Source of the DNA: Monosporascus cannonballus
Lineage: Eukaryota > Ascomycota > Sordariomycetes > Xylariales
NCBI GenBank assembly: GCA_004154925.1
Contig: QJNS01000079.1
Coordinates: forward strand, 62,001-126,000
Direction: 5' to 3'
Length of the DNA stretch: 64,000 bases
Shown here: one piece after another, positions 12,601-25,713 of the stretch
Layout of the letters: each line of letters opens with the position of its first letter
Position numbering within the stretch: the first letter of the stretch is position 1
Position numbers and translations under genes: made by a program
Notes under the pieces: generated by a model
What the model was told of the DNA's origin: nothing
Database searches by the model: none
What the model saw: the letters and a program-made list of their open reading frames with translations, nothing else

Positions 12601-15024
12601 TAAATCAATGCATATCTTTATTAACATTAATAATATTTAATCTTCAAATTATATATAATTGAAAACATAGCTAAGAATAATAATTACTTTTCATAGAATT
12701 GCAAAACCTATTTTCAAGAATAGGATAAAATTAAAATATAAATATTTAATAATTTACAACATTTTAACCTTTATAAATATTAAACAAATTAAACAAAAAT
12801 TCTTAATTTTATTAAAATCAAAAAATCGAACAATTATTATATTTACAAACAAAGGTTTAATAAATATGAGGTATTTTAGAATTTTAAAGATGTTATAACA
12901 GTATATTAAAAAATAATTCACGTTTTAATAGCTCTAACTATATTAAAGTTAGCCTTTTAAATAAAAATCAAATTATTATCAAAAAATGAAGTTTAACATA
13001 TTAAATATTGTTGAAATATGTATTTTTATAATATTTTTAATCTATGAAAAAGGTATTAAGTTCAAAATATATATAGTAAATTATTTAAACGCATTGAAAT
13101 AAAATTACAAATCAATCAGGCTATTAATACTAATATACAGAAATAAATAATATATATTATAAAAGACAATTGAAAACTATGTATATTCAACTTTAAAAAA
13201 TTAAAGAAAAGTATTTAAAAATAATTACTGAAAGCCGATAATAACCTACAGCACTTTTCTAATAATATAACATAAAACCTTATATTTGTTTTCGTTTTAT
13301 AAAATTATATATATAAATATAGAGAAATTAAATATATAATTAATTAAATTAATATTACTCTTCGTTTTCACACTTTAATATTTCTTAATATCTACGAAAT
13401 TGCTGTAATTAATTAATTGTACTTTATATTTATATACTTCAAATATTATTCTTTATCTGTTATATATTTAGCTTAATCAATTATATTATGAAGTTAACAT
13501 TATAACGAATACTTTAATATATTAATTTAAGTTTATATAGAGGTATTTTTCGAATATAAAACTCATTCAAGTTTAATAATTTAAATAAAACTGTAAATAT
13601 TAATATTTTTATTATGTTAAATTCAAACGAATTTTAAAACAGTTGTACTGTAATATTTATCTTATGTTTTTATATTTTGTTATCATAAAAAATTTATTTT
13701 TAATAGATTAATACCTACTACATTATTTAGTTAATAAGAAAAGTACTTTCAGGATTTATTTTAAAATATAAATAAATTTTGAAAATAACTAGATTTTATA
13801 CAACAATATTTTTATTATAGTATTTTAAAGAACTATTACATTCATTCCCAATCACATCGTTGCGGAATAAAATAGCATATATATTAATTTATCTCTCCGC
13901 AATTAAGGGCTTCAATAAATCAAAATATTATATTTTATAATATAAATAAATGAAAAACTTTTTCCCTAGTTAGGAGTTTAATTATATTGAAGCCATAATA
14001 TATGACATTATTTTGATTACTAAATTTACGATATGTAATTATTAAATTACCTTTGTATAAATTTAATTAAATTATACATGTATAATATTTAAAAATTTTT
14101 AAATACTTGAATTAAATATTTGTTAACATATTACTGATAAACATGATATAAATTAAATGCGATAATTACTTATATATATAAATTGAACGAATATGTTTAA
14201 ATCAACGATTATTTCAATATATAATATAAAATAAAGAGATATTTCTTTAATTTTACAGTATTAAAACATTTTAATAACGAAATAAAAAATCGACTTTATA
14301 TGAAAGAAAATACATAAATAAAAGTTTAAAAATTAAATAAGATGTATTTTAATTTACCTTAGAAGAATTAAGACGAAATCATATTTAAGCATTATAACGT
14401 TATAAATATTTATGATTTACTTTCAAAAAATTCAAATTTCCTTTATTTTTTTAAATTATGATATTCGTATATTACGTTAATTCGAAAAATATGATTGAAA
14501 TAATACCTATATCAATTTTTAAGATTAAAGCAATATTTATGCTTTGTTTAGTAATTAACAATTAATGTATTTAACTAATAAGAAGAAAGATTTATACAGT
14601 CATATATTAATAAATAGAAATATATATTAAATCATTAACACAAATGGAGAGCCTTAGTATATTTTATAAACGCTAAGTTAAGAAAAAGTATAAAACGTTA
14701 ATTAAGGATTAATATTTAAAAATTAAAATTTTCAAAATTTTAGAAAAACTTTGACGAAGTAAAATATTAATTAAAAAATGAAACAGGAATCCTATAGTAA
14801 ATATGGTAAAAGAGTGTATTATATCGACATACAGTTAATAAATAAAATATATATATATATTATTCATTACAGCCTTCAGTTACTAATGTATTTATAATTA
14901 AACAAAAGTCTTATTTAAAAGAAAAACTTTAAAACAAAAGAAAGTACTTTACTTATAATTAAAATGTGTGTATAGGAAAATGTGAGTTTTACAAAAGTAT
15001 TAAAAACATTTTTTGCAATAGATT

Positions 15025-15225
15025 TAATTTTAGAAATTATAACTTTTACTATTACTTGTTATATTTTTAACGTTTTAACTTTTAAGCTTCAAAACTATTA
15101 GTACAAACGGATTAAGTTTTTTTATTTTAGTAATTCTGTTTTGTATCGTAATAAAACAAGATTATCTGTACGAATTAAGACCTAATCTTCTTAACTTTAA
15201 TTATTTATTAATTTCTTAATAATCA
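15025..15225 (+). repeat. Diverged AT-rich repeat, right arm
   Basis: Partner of 4150-4390 in the same orientation, with the shared block cggattaagtt. See that entry for the two possible explanations. Confidence 0.45.
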
Positions 15226-16104
15226 TTAATAAATGCATTAAAGTACATTTATAACGTTTTATAAGTCTTTTATCAAAATTGTTAATTAAATTAATTTTAA
15301 TTAGACAATATTTAATTTTCCACTACAGTAAGAGTACAAAGGTCTCCGTAAACTCCGTTTTTCTTTTAAAATCTATAGATTTCCGCCTTAGATATGTCCG
15401 CAATTTTACATTACAATAATTATATTAAAACATTATTCCGTAGATATTTATGTAATGTATTTTATAACGACTTTACAGTGGCATCAAATTAAGTCAATAA
15501 ATTGATACAATTGCTTAACCTTAATATAAATAACAATTAAAATTATAAGATTAAATATTTTGAGTAATATAATAAATTATTTAAAAAGAAGCTTATGCTT
15601 TAACCTTGTATATAAAATAAAATACTAATTAATTTTCATTTAATCTTTATATATTCGAAAATGTATTTATTTTCGTTAGGTAAAAATGTTAATAAAATTA
15701 AAAGATACTTAAAGTTTATATAGTTAACCGAATATATGTTATATATTTATACCATCGACATATGTTAAAATGTATGTGTTTTTAGATTAAATTAGGATTT
15801 TATCGACTTTATTTTATAAAAATTGAACGTATAGTTATGTTTTAAATAATCGGTAATTAAAATTTAAAAATTTAAATAAGCTGATAAATATTTGGTATAT
15901 AATATGTAATTATCAAATATCGTACAAAATAAAGTTGTAATTATATGCAGAAATAACAGGAAAATAAAGATTTTAAAATATATTGAAAGCTAATTAAAAA
16001 CCGTCGAAATAGTTGTAAATAAAAGTAAAAGGTGCTAGTAAAAGGTGTGTGGAATGGAGACTAAACTGAGCCTTTTGCACCTCGACTATCAGTAATTAGG
16101 AAAT

Positions 16105-16311
16105 TGTGAGAATACAGCCCCTATAAAGATGAAGCTGGTAGCCGACCAGCCACCGATCAGCCACCGACCTATTTACTAGTATAAATTTACTATCTGGCAG
16201 CTAATGGGAAACGCCAGATAGAAATAACCTAATATATTTATTTCTTGGAATTTGCTTTACGACTGGTCGGAGATCACTTTACTTAACTTATAATTATCCA
16301 TTATTTTATAA
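16105..16311 (+). repeat. 5' LTR of element A
   Basis: Carries the unusual duplicated phrase gtagccgaccag(c)caccgatcagccaccgacc, then ggcagctaatgggaaacgcc. It is more strongly RIP-mutated towards its 3' end than the 3' LTR, where ttataa replaces cttaca. Confidence 0.9.
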
Positions 16312-17999
16312 TTTTTTTATTTACCATAAAAAATAACGCGATAATTACCAAAAAGAGTTCGCCGATTGCAAAACGAATTTAAGTTATTAATCAAAAAGAT
16401 TGCCGATCGGAACCTAACCGACGAATAATCGATTACGGTACGGAAATAAGCGAAAAAACCTATAACGGAACTTTAACGGATAAAAAATTATAATCCCCGG
16501 AATATCGAATTACCTTATATATATAATAAAAATGCGTTCCGATAACCGTTAACTAAACGGTCGGAAAACGGGCATAATATAATAAACGTATCCCGGAATT
16601 TAAAATAAAATAAATTTAAATCCTTTACTAACAACCAGATTTTGGAAATTATTCGTTAACAAAATAAATAATATTTAGAATTATTTTAATATTTGGCCAA
16701 ATGATAGGTAATAATATAAATTAAAAAAATAAAACTTTATAAATTAATTACGATGTTATCGTAAAAGCATAAAGGCAATAAATAAATACCGTATTATAAT
16801 TATCCGAAATTTCCCAAACGCGCATTTATTAAAAGGAAAATTTAAATAAAAATTATTATAGAAGTTTACGCCAAAAGGCCAGAACGAAATATTTTTATTT
16901 ATATTTAATGGGCCATAAGCTATATAGACGTTTTTATTACGAATGCGTAATAATTATACCGTATTACGTTTATTTATTTTAATTACGAAAGAAATTAAAA
17001 ATAAAAATTTTATAAATCTAAATTGTTTAATAAAAAATATTAGGAATAATTTATAAAATTGCGATAACGATCCGATTAATCGCCGTTAAACTTTTATATG
17101 AAATAAAGCTATTTTAATTTATAAATTAAAGCCTATAAATATTTTAAATCCGGAAAATAATTAAAATAATAAACGTTTTGCTTTTAATTACTTTTATAAA
17201 TTAATATTACAGTTACGAAATATTTTATTACGACAAAACATTAAATTAAAATAAATTAATAATATGGCAAATAAAATAAAATGTTATTAGAACGCTTAAA
17301 AAAACGAACGGAAACCGATTATTTTCTTTTAAAAATATTAATAAAAATAAATATTTTTATTTTAATATTTTCGAAAAAAATTATTTTTAACATAAATTAA
17401 AAACGCCGTATAAGAATAATAAGGATTATAGGCATTTTTATATTTAAAAAATAAATAATCGTTTATTTAATTGTAATTAAAATAAATTTATACGATTTAA
17501 TACTTTTAACATTTATAAATATTTATTTAAATATTATGATTACAAAAAGTGAAATTATAAGAACGTAAATTATAAAGTAAAAAAAAATACGAAAACCTTA
17601 TTATTACAGTTATATAAAAATTAATTTCCGAAAGCCGTATAAAATATCATAATATATAACGGTAAATTAAATTAAATTTTAAACGTAAATTTAAAATAAG
17701 AACCGAAATAAATATATATATTGAATTTATTTTAATTAATAATTATAAAACAGGCGGTATAAATCCACTTTTTAAAAAAAGGCATATATTAAAAAAATAT
17801 AAGAGATATAACGATATATATAAATATGGATACCGGAACATAAATAAACATTATAAGCAGAATATTGGCGAAAAAGCTTAACCTTTAATTATTTTCCGTA
17901 AATATTTTAGATTTTATCGGCATTAACGACATATATATTAATTATTATAAAGCTTACAAAATTCCTATTAACGTAATAAATAATAACGGAAACGAATAA

Positions 18000-20900
18000 A
18001 AATTTAAATAAATTTATTTTATAATATATTATAATTAAAGATTACTATATTTTTTATGATCCAAACCAGGAATAAATAAATTAAGAATTTTATTAAATAT
18101 AATTATATATTAATAATTATAAAAACTGTTATAAAAATTAATAAATAAAAAATCGTAAACCTAACGTTTTCCGGTAAGCAAATTTATACCGTTAACCTAA
18201 TAAATCTAGTCGAAAAACTAGATATTCCGGAATTTAAAAAATAATAAAAATAAAGGTTAATCGATTTTTTTATATATTTAAAGACTTTCCGGCGAATATA
18301 TTCCGAGAAAGTAACGAAAAAAATATTTTAATTATTAAAGGCAAAATATATAATCAATTTAAACTTAAATAAAAGGCCATTATTCGGCCCAATTTACCCT
18401 ATTTTGGAAACCTAAAAGAAATATTCGAAAAATATATTCGAAAAAGCCTAAAAATAAGCCAGATAGGTTTTTGGAAAACGGACGTAAAAATACCAATATT
18501 ATTTATGCTTAAAAAAGGCGGCAGTTTCCGATTATACGTGAATTATAAAGTGCTAAAGCGGGTAATGATAAAGAATTAATATCTTTTATTTTTAATTTTA
18601 AAAATATTTAATACCGTATTAAAATAAAAAAAAATAATTAAAAATAAATTTATTTTCCGAATACGGTGCGTATAATTTAAATATATAGTTATATTATTTA
18701 GCTTTATTAATACGTTAAATACATTTTAAATATATATATATTAAATATTAATTATATTAATTAATTATATATATATAATATATTTAAAAAATATAATTAT
18801 TTATTCGAATAACGAAAATAAATATACGAAATATTTTTAATTAATTTATAAACGCTTATTATAATATTAATTATTTGTTAAAATATTTACATATAAATCT
18901 TTTTTAAAAAAATATAGTTTTTAAAATTTATAATTAATATTAATAACTTGAAAATAAACCGCCGACGGGTTAATATTATTAAAATATAGCTAAAATCAAA
19001 ATTAATTTATAATATTTAAATATTTTTAAAATTGTGAATTTTTATTAAAAATTTATCGTTTATTATTTCTATATTATCGAACTTATTATTAAATTTTTAA
19101 AAAAGACGTAAAACAAAAGAAAAATAACAAAATTCTGATAATCCGCAAAAGTTAAAAAGGTATTTCAAAATTTAAAAAATACCTTTTAATCGGCAATTAT
19201 TCTCCGATATTAAAATAATACCAAAAATATTAAAGTTAAAACAAACGCCATAATAAAAACCATATTAAAAATATTTTTACAAAAATACGGAAAATATTAA
19301 CGCTTAATTACATATTAATCGCAAAAATTAAATCTAATTAAAAAATAATAAGTTATAACGTAACAAAAATTATTAACGATTATAAAAAAGTTAAAATATG
19401 AATAATAATACCTTAAAAATACGAAAAGAAATTTCTTAATATTTACCGATTATATAGCATTAAAGGATATAATAAAGGCGCCGGCGTATAACCTTAAGGG
19501 GAAGTTAATCCGATAAATTTATTACCTTATATAATTTAATTTTAAAAATTAATACCGACCAAACGCCGTTAACCCGGCAAATAAACTATTTAAATACTCG
19601 GATTACATATTAAACGAAATCGCATATAAAAACGTAATCCTTATATTACTTAAGAAATTTAAACTTACGAATAATTTACCGGAAAACGTACGGAAAATAA
19701 TCGTAAATATATAACATAACTTAAAATATTATAAAAAGACAAAAGGCCTTTTAAAAATAACGCAAAATTTGTTCGTTATAAAATTTCTAAACAGATTTTA
19801 AGTAATAAAAGTTTAAATAATTACTATTTACGTAAAAAAAAATAAAAAACCTTTATTATATAATCGCAAAAAACTTTTAAGGGAAAAAAAAGCAAAAAAC
19901 TATATATTTACTAAATTTATTATTTACAAATATTAATATAAATATAAATCGCAACAATAATAAAATTAATAATTAAATAATAATAACCCTAAATAATAAC
20001 CATATTATAATCGGATTCCGAAAGATTTGGAAAAAATAAAATTAATATTAAGGTTATTATTTATAATTAATACATTTTATATCTTTTAATAAAAAAGTTA
20101 TTTAAGGACAAAACGATATTTTAACCGCAAACCTTCTAATAATTTTATAATTAAGTTCGAAAGTTATAAATTAAGGATTTAAATATTATAAAGTTAATAT
20201 AAATAATTAAACGTTAAGCCGGAATAAAAAAAGATATTTTTTAAATTTAAAAAAAGTTTTATAATGTTAAAATAAATTCGTACTCCCGTTATAAAGCGTT
20301 TTACGAAAATATTTAATTAATTAATACTATAATAATTTAAAAACAAAATATATAAAATATATCCGTACATTAAAATTAATAACTTAAAAGTTTTATTAAG
20401 AAAATATAATAAACGATATTTAAAAATATATTAAATAATATCCGAATTACCAGAACATAATAAAATTACTCCATAAACCATATAAATAATTATAACCCTT
20501 ATTATTACTGAAATAAATTTTCCAAAAAAATGTTATTAAATTTTATTACGGGATTTCTTAAAAACCTAAATTTAAACGAGTTAAAGTACGACATAATCCT
20601 GGTAAATATCGGCCGTTTTACGAAATTAAAACTATTTATCCTTACGGTTAAAACTTTAACCGTAACCGAATTAATTTAATTACTTAATAATAAGATTAAA
20701 TACAGATTCGATATGCCAACCGGAATTATTAACGATAAAAAAATATTATTAACGAATTAATTTTAAACGAAATTTTATAAAAAGCAAAAAATAAAATAAT
20801 AAATATCGACCGCTTATTATTCGCAAACTAATAAATAAACGAAACATATTTATTAAGTTTTAAAATATTACTTCCGTAATTACGTTAATAAATATTAAAA

Positions 20901-21000
20901 TGATTAAATAAGATTATTACGAAATGCGGAATTTATATATAATAATACGCGGAATATATTTACCGGCCGTTTTCCGTTTAAAACCTTATATAAATATTAT
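18000..21000 (+). pseudogene. pol of element A (protease-RT-RNase H-integrase), degraded
   Basis: From 18493 the plus strand reads PILFMLKKGGSFRLYVNYK, the Gypsy RT block around P-V-x-x-V-x-K-K-x-G and R-x-x-V-D-Y-R, with D now N. About 18665-18740 shows FKYIVILFSFINTLNTF, the F-x-x-M-P-F-G-L-x-N-A-P-x-T-F block. The catalytic Y-x-D-D box that should follow reads YIN followed by a stop. About 19436-19480 reads FLIFTDYIALKDII, the RNase H T-D-H block. Stops from CAA/CAG/TGG-type codons are frequent throughout. The limits are approximate, and gag upstream (16.4-18 kb) was not resolved. Confidence 0.75.
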
Positions 21001-23231
21001 CTAAAAATAATAAAATACCTTTTGTAAAAGTTTAAAAAATAAATATAAAAAATTAAAAAACGCTTTAAAATAATAACAATTATTTATTAAATAATATTCA
21101 AATATTGAAAAAAAAAAATAACCTAAAAATTTATTATAATTAATATTATATGCTTATAAAATTCTAATTAAAACAATAACTAAATTTATCAATTAAAAAC
21201 TTTAAATTTAAAAATAAAAAATTTATATTTATTTATATTCAAGTTATAATTAAAAAACGAATAAATTCCTTAATATATAAAGTAATTTTTCTTATTAAAT
21301 ATTAACGGATATATAATATATTTTTAATATCTTTATTAAAACCGTAACATAATCAAAAGCCGGATAATATTTAAATAACGTTACCGGTTTTAATAAAAAA
21401 TAAAAATAATAAATAATAAAAGATGTCGTTTATTACCGAAATAACCAGGTGTAACGCGAATATTAAATTAAATAAAAAGGTTAACCCGCTAAATATAATA
21501 CGTAAAAACCCCAAAAACATTTCGAATATACCTTTAAGATATTATAATATTACGAAAGAAAAATTATAATATTACGAAAAGAAAATTAAATACGTATATA
21601 GGAAATAAAACGATTTAAAAACCGTAAAATAATAATAACCCAATCGGAAATTAATTACTTAATAATTATAAAAATGATAAAAAATAATTTTAAACAAAAT
21701 ATTAATATTAATATTAAAATATTATTTAATTATATAATCATTTTTAAATTTTTAACAAATAATTATTTTATCGTATACCGATCGGAAACCTATAAATAAT
21801 ATAAAAAAATTAGATTTTTATTTCGAAAACAAAATTTCGCATTTAATTATTAAGCTTTACGTTAATTAGCTTTTAATAGGCGTATTAAGGAAATTAACAT
21901 AGGAATTTCGGAAAGTAATCGGAAAATATATAACGGCAAAAAACAAATACGTTGATTAAATTTATTAGGCGTAAAATCCGGAAAAGATTTAAAAATATTT
22001 TATTTTTCACGAAAAATAAAGCCCAAATATCCGGAATATAATTTATTATTAATCGGAAATAGGGCGCCATCCCTAAAAAGCTTAATATATTTAGGTTTAA
22101 TAATAACTTCGCCGGGTAAAACCGTTTTTTAATTATAGTTCTTAATAAATATCAAAATTTCGTTAAAATATTAAAAAACGGGAGAAAAATACTTATACAC
22201 GGGAAACGTAACGGCATAACGGCTTTCGAAAATCGCTTTACTTATAAGGGTACCTTAAAATTACACTTAATCGGAAATTAATTACGGAATAATAAAAAAA
22301 CGTAATACTTATAAAAAGAACTTAAATTTGCAAACTTATAAACGGCGTTAAAACTAAATTTGCACAGCCATAATAGACGATCGGAAATCGATTTTAATTA
22401 TATTAAAAAATAATATTTCTTAATAATAATTGCGTTAAAAACGAGCTTAGTTTTGCGAAAGACGTCGAATCGACGACCAACCATAATTACGTCGGAACGT
22501 TCGTATTAAGTACCCGCAGTACGAACCTTTTTAAATTTATCGATTAACTCCTAATTATCGGTACCGAACTAAAAAACCGTTTGGGCGGCACCTTTAAAAA
22601 CGATCGGAATTTAAACAAAAATTATACAACGATATTAATAATATTAAAAATAATTACTTACCTTACGAAAAACTTTAAAATAATAATTAGTTATAACGTA
22701 ATTTAAGGCGCCTGGAATTTAAACGTAAACCGTATAGTAATCGAAATAACATTATATTACGTAAATATAATACGGTTTATTACCGCCCGTAATACGATTA
22801 ATATTTATTTTACTATCGGCGTCAAAGGGATAATGCTAAACAAAATCCTAATTTTCCTTAATATTAAAGTATTACTTTTTTTGGAATTCCTTACGAAAAA
22901 AAAATATAGCGAACGGAAATAATACGCAAAACAAACGGAAAAGGCGAAATAAGAATAAAAAAAGACGGGAAACCGAACGGAACGTATACGCAAAAAGAAT
23001 GGAAATAAGGGTACGAAAGGGAAAAAAAAAGATAAATAAAATGGGATTAAAAACGGATTATAATAAGGAATTAGGCGGAATATAATTAATTACGTAATAT
23101 AATACGCATTAATTATTACGGCAACTATTTATAACATAATATAACGGTAAATTATCGGCAAATATACGTAGCCAGATTTGCAAAACGCGTTATATCAAAT
23201 TAATAATAATATTATTAAGAATTAACAGTTT

Positions 23232-23244
23232 AAAAGGGGGGGAA
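23232..23244 (+). other. Polypurine tract of element A
   Basis: The run aaaagggggggaa lies a few bases upstream of the 3' LTR and would prime plus-strand DNA synthesis in the intact element. Confidence 0.7.
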
Positions 23245-23248
23245 TAAT

Positions 23249-23454
23249 TATAAAAATATAGCCCTTATAAGGATAAGGCTGGTAGCCGACCAGTCACCGA
23301 TCAGCCACCGACCCACTTATTAATATAAATCCACCATTTGGCAGCTAATGGGAAACGCCAGATAGAAGTAACCTAATACACTTACTTCTTGGAATCTGCT
23401 TTACGACTGGTCGGAGATCACCTCACCCAGCTCACAGCTATCCATTATCTTACA
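23249..23454 (+). repeat. 3' LTR of element A
   Basis: Matches 16105-16311 and ends ...ccattatcttaca. It abuts ggttgtaatacg, which looks like the last bases of a B-type LTR followed by B internal sequence. Confidence 0.9.
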
Positions 23455-23542
23455 GGTTGTAATACGATTTTCCTCCTCCAAAATCTTGCCCTTAAGATTT
23501 TTTTTTTCGTTTAGTAAATATCTTTTTTTTTTGCTTTTAATT

Positions 23543-24150
23543 ATGTCGTTTCGTATTTCCAAAGTTTGTCGCGTTTCCCGTTCTTTTACTGTTTGTCGTG
23601 CTGACCTTGTAAAATTCTTTAACGAATTTGGTTATAAAGCTATGCCTTGCTCTTATTATTTCCCGAAAAATATAAGCTGTAAAATAATGGAAAATGTTTT
23701 AAGGTATAAGAAATATATTAATCGGGATAGATTTTGTAATGGTACGGGTATATTTTTTTTCCTTATAAAATATTTATTGCAAATATTAACGTTTAGAATG
23801 CGAGGAAATGTTTGCCAAAAAGCGATTATTAAAGTTTTAACGGCTTTATTTCGAAGTTTAATATAAATATTAAAAAAAGATAAATAAAGGTTTTTTTTCG
23901 TTTTATTCGTTTACGAAAGCAAAAGGCGTTAATTCGTTCGAAAGGTATTATTATGGTATAACGTAAGTTTTAATCGTTAAACGAGTTAAAGGAATAAAAG
24001 CGTCGGGAATAAAAATAACTGGAGGCTGCCGTTACGGCTGTTACGTTAACATATGTCGCGGCCGATTGGCCCGATATCCCGGTTACCGATTAGTCGGTTA
24101 TTAATTGGGACGCGCCTATCGTTGTTAATAAAAGTTCTTTAATAGGCGCT
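23543..24150 (+). pseudogene. Antisense accessory frame of B0 with zinc-cluster-like cysteine spacing
   Basis: Starts at a good ATG (MSFRISKVCRV...) about 80 bases from the lost LTR, on the strand opposite gag-pol. The core reads MPCSYYFPKNISC, then eight residues, then YKKYINRDRFC. This is the spacing C-x2-C-x6-C-x8-C-x2-C-x6-C with three Cys replaced by Tyr (TGT/TGC to TAT/TAC). A lysine-rich, probably helical tail followed but is frame-broken, and ends near the conserved phrase taggcgctgggcg. Homologous frames occur in B1 and C. The pattern is that of fungal Zn2Cys6 DNA-binding clusters; function is inferred only from that. Confidence 0.6.
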
Positions 24151-25265
24151 GGGCGTTAATAAGATTTTTGGCGGATTTTTAGGTGTTTTCGAAATCCGGG
24201 TGCTTTTTTTACTTAATTAGATATTGGGTAAGTTTGTTTTGTTTTTGTATGTGGAATATCTTTTCCATTTTGTATATTTGTTTGTCTTTTATTTTTACGT
24301 CGTTTTGTGCCGTATATATTTTAATTATATCTGCTGTTAATTCGAGTAAAAAAACGTAAAAAATTGGATGGAGTTTGACTTTTGGTGGAAGTTTTAATTT
24401 GTAATTATTTTTTAAGATTTTCTTGGTAATTTTATATGGACCGATATATTTAAAATCGATTTTTTTGCTAGGTTTTTTTATTTAAATATTTTTAATAATA
24501 AGGAAAACTATTTCCTTTTTTTCTAAAGTTAATTTCTTTAACCTTTTTTGGTTATAGTATTTATTTATTTAATTTCGTACAAATTGTAATTTTATTTTTA
24601 TTTTCTGATATAGCTATTATACTTATTTTAACGTAAAGATTATTTTAATATTAATTTGACTGTTATTACGTATTTTTTGTAAACTTTTAAAATATAACCA
24701 AAGTTTACGTTTGCAAATGTTATTTTAATATTTTTATGGTAATTAATGTTATAAGCTAATTATGCGGTCGGTAATTTCTTAACCCAGTTATTTTGTTCGT
24801 AATTAATGTAATATCGTAAGTAAATTTTTAAAGTTTGATTTATTCGTTTTATTTATTTATTTGTTTATAGTTTAAATATGTTAAATAATTTGTGGTTTAG
24901 GCCGATCTATACTATAAGGCCTTGCTAAAACTTAAATGCGAATATCGATTTTTTATTCGATATAAGTTTTATTGGTAATTTGAATATGTTAAAAATGTGT
25001 TTAAAAAAATATATGCCAGTTATTTGGCGTTTATGTTCTTATAATATAATAAGAAATGGGAAAATTTCGTAAATCGGTTAACGATTACGAAAATATTATC
25101 GTAATGTATTTTTATAATTAAATCTTTTAACAAGAAAAGTTTGGTAATAAAGTCGAATATGATTAAATACTATAGTTATTTTGCAATTGGTAATAGTTAT
25201 AGTTTTTCGTATGGTTTATGTCATTAAGTCTTTATTTTGGCGTAAATATCGTATTGCCGTATAAC
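24118..25265 (-). pseudogene. Integrase-side pol segment of B0, degraded
   Basis: This stretch aligns with 26280-28430 of B1 (minus its insertion) and 54540-55680 of C, for example at ggcgctgggcgttaataag and at tgcttagg/taggccgat. By position it is the integrase and C-terminal end of a minus-strand pol. It is too degraded to point to the catalytic D-D-E by eye. Confidence 0.5.
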
Positions 25266-25270
25266 GTTTT

Positions 25271-25642
25271 TGTGACGAACTATGCGGTTTAACCAACTAT
25301 TAAACCTTAAGTCGACGGGTTCATGTTAGCAGGAGTATCGTAAGAATCTGAGTAATAAATACAGTAAGGTATTACGTTTCGTAATGCCAAAGGTGTTTTG
25401 GATAATAAATTATTATTATCAGCTGAAATTATTTAAATTATGGAAATAATAAGCGTATATATTTTAATTCCTTTATTATTGCTTATCTTTATTTAGTAAA
25501 GCCCTGTTAAACAATTGCTTAATACTGCTTAATCGTACTTAATAAAGACCCGTTAAGCATTAATTATGTAACTTTGAATTAACGTAATTTTGTAATCTTG
25601 GCTAAACCGTTTTCGCAGGCCTAGCTAACTTAAGTTATAATA
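25271..25642 (-). repeat. Left LTR of B1 (3' LTR in element orientation)
   Basis: Shares its first ~190 bases (tgtgacga...taatgccaaaggtg...) with the LTRs of B0, C and 50352. It then has a B1-specific tail with the direct phrases ctgcttaatcgtact and acccgttaagc. Confidence 0.9.
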
Positions 25643-25713
25643 CGATTTTTTTTCTTCCTAAATCTTGCCTTTAAGATTTTTTTTTCCCTTTTACTAAACC
25701 TTTTTCCCTTAAG

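Larger units (their letters stand above)
9362..16104. other. Extremely AT-rich DNA, no gene seen
   Basis: Long A/T runs with stops in all six frames. I see no conserved protein block, no terminal repeats apart from the arm at 15025-15225, and no RNA gene. 16030-16104 is less AT-rich and contains the imperfect inverted repeat aggtgctagtaaaagg/ccttttgcacct just before element A. Confidence 0.5.
16105..23454 (+). mobile_element. Ty3/Gypsy LTR retrotransposon A, complete but RIP-degraded
   Basis: Two LTRs of about 207 bp (16105-16311 and 23249-23454) match base for base apart from transitions and one small indel. They run TG...CA, as seen in tgtgagaatacagcccc and ...cttaca. A polypurine tract (aaaagggggggaa, 23232-23244) sits just before the 3' LTR, so the element reads on the plus strand. 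RT and RNase H blocks follow in the Gypsy order. The 5-base flanks (gaaat, ggttg) do not match, so one side has been rearranged or replaced. Confidence 0.9.

Noticed and set aside
22805..22993. 62-codon minus-strand frame, examined as a possible antisense accessory gene of element A
   Set aside because: No cysteine spacing like that in B and C. It is only the complement of the purine-rich tract.
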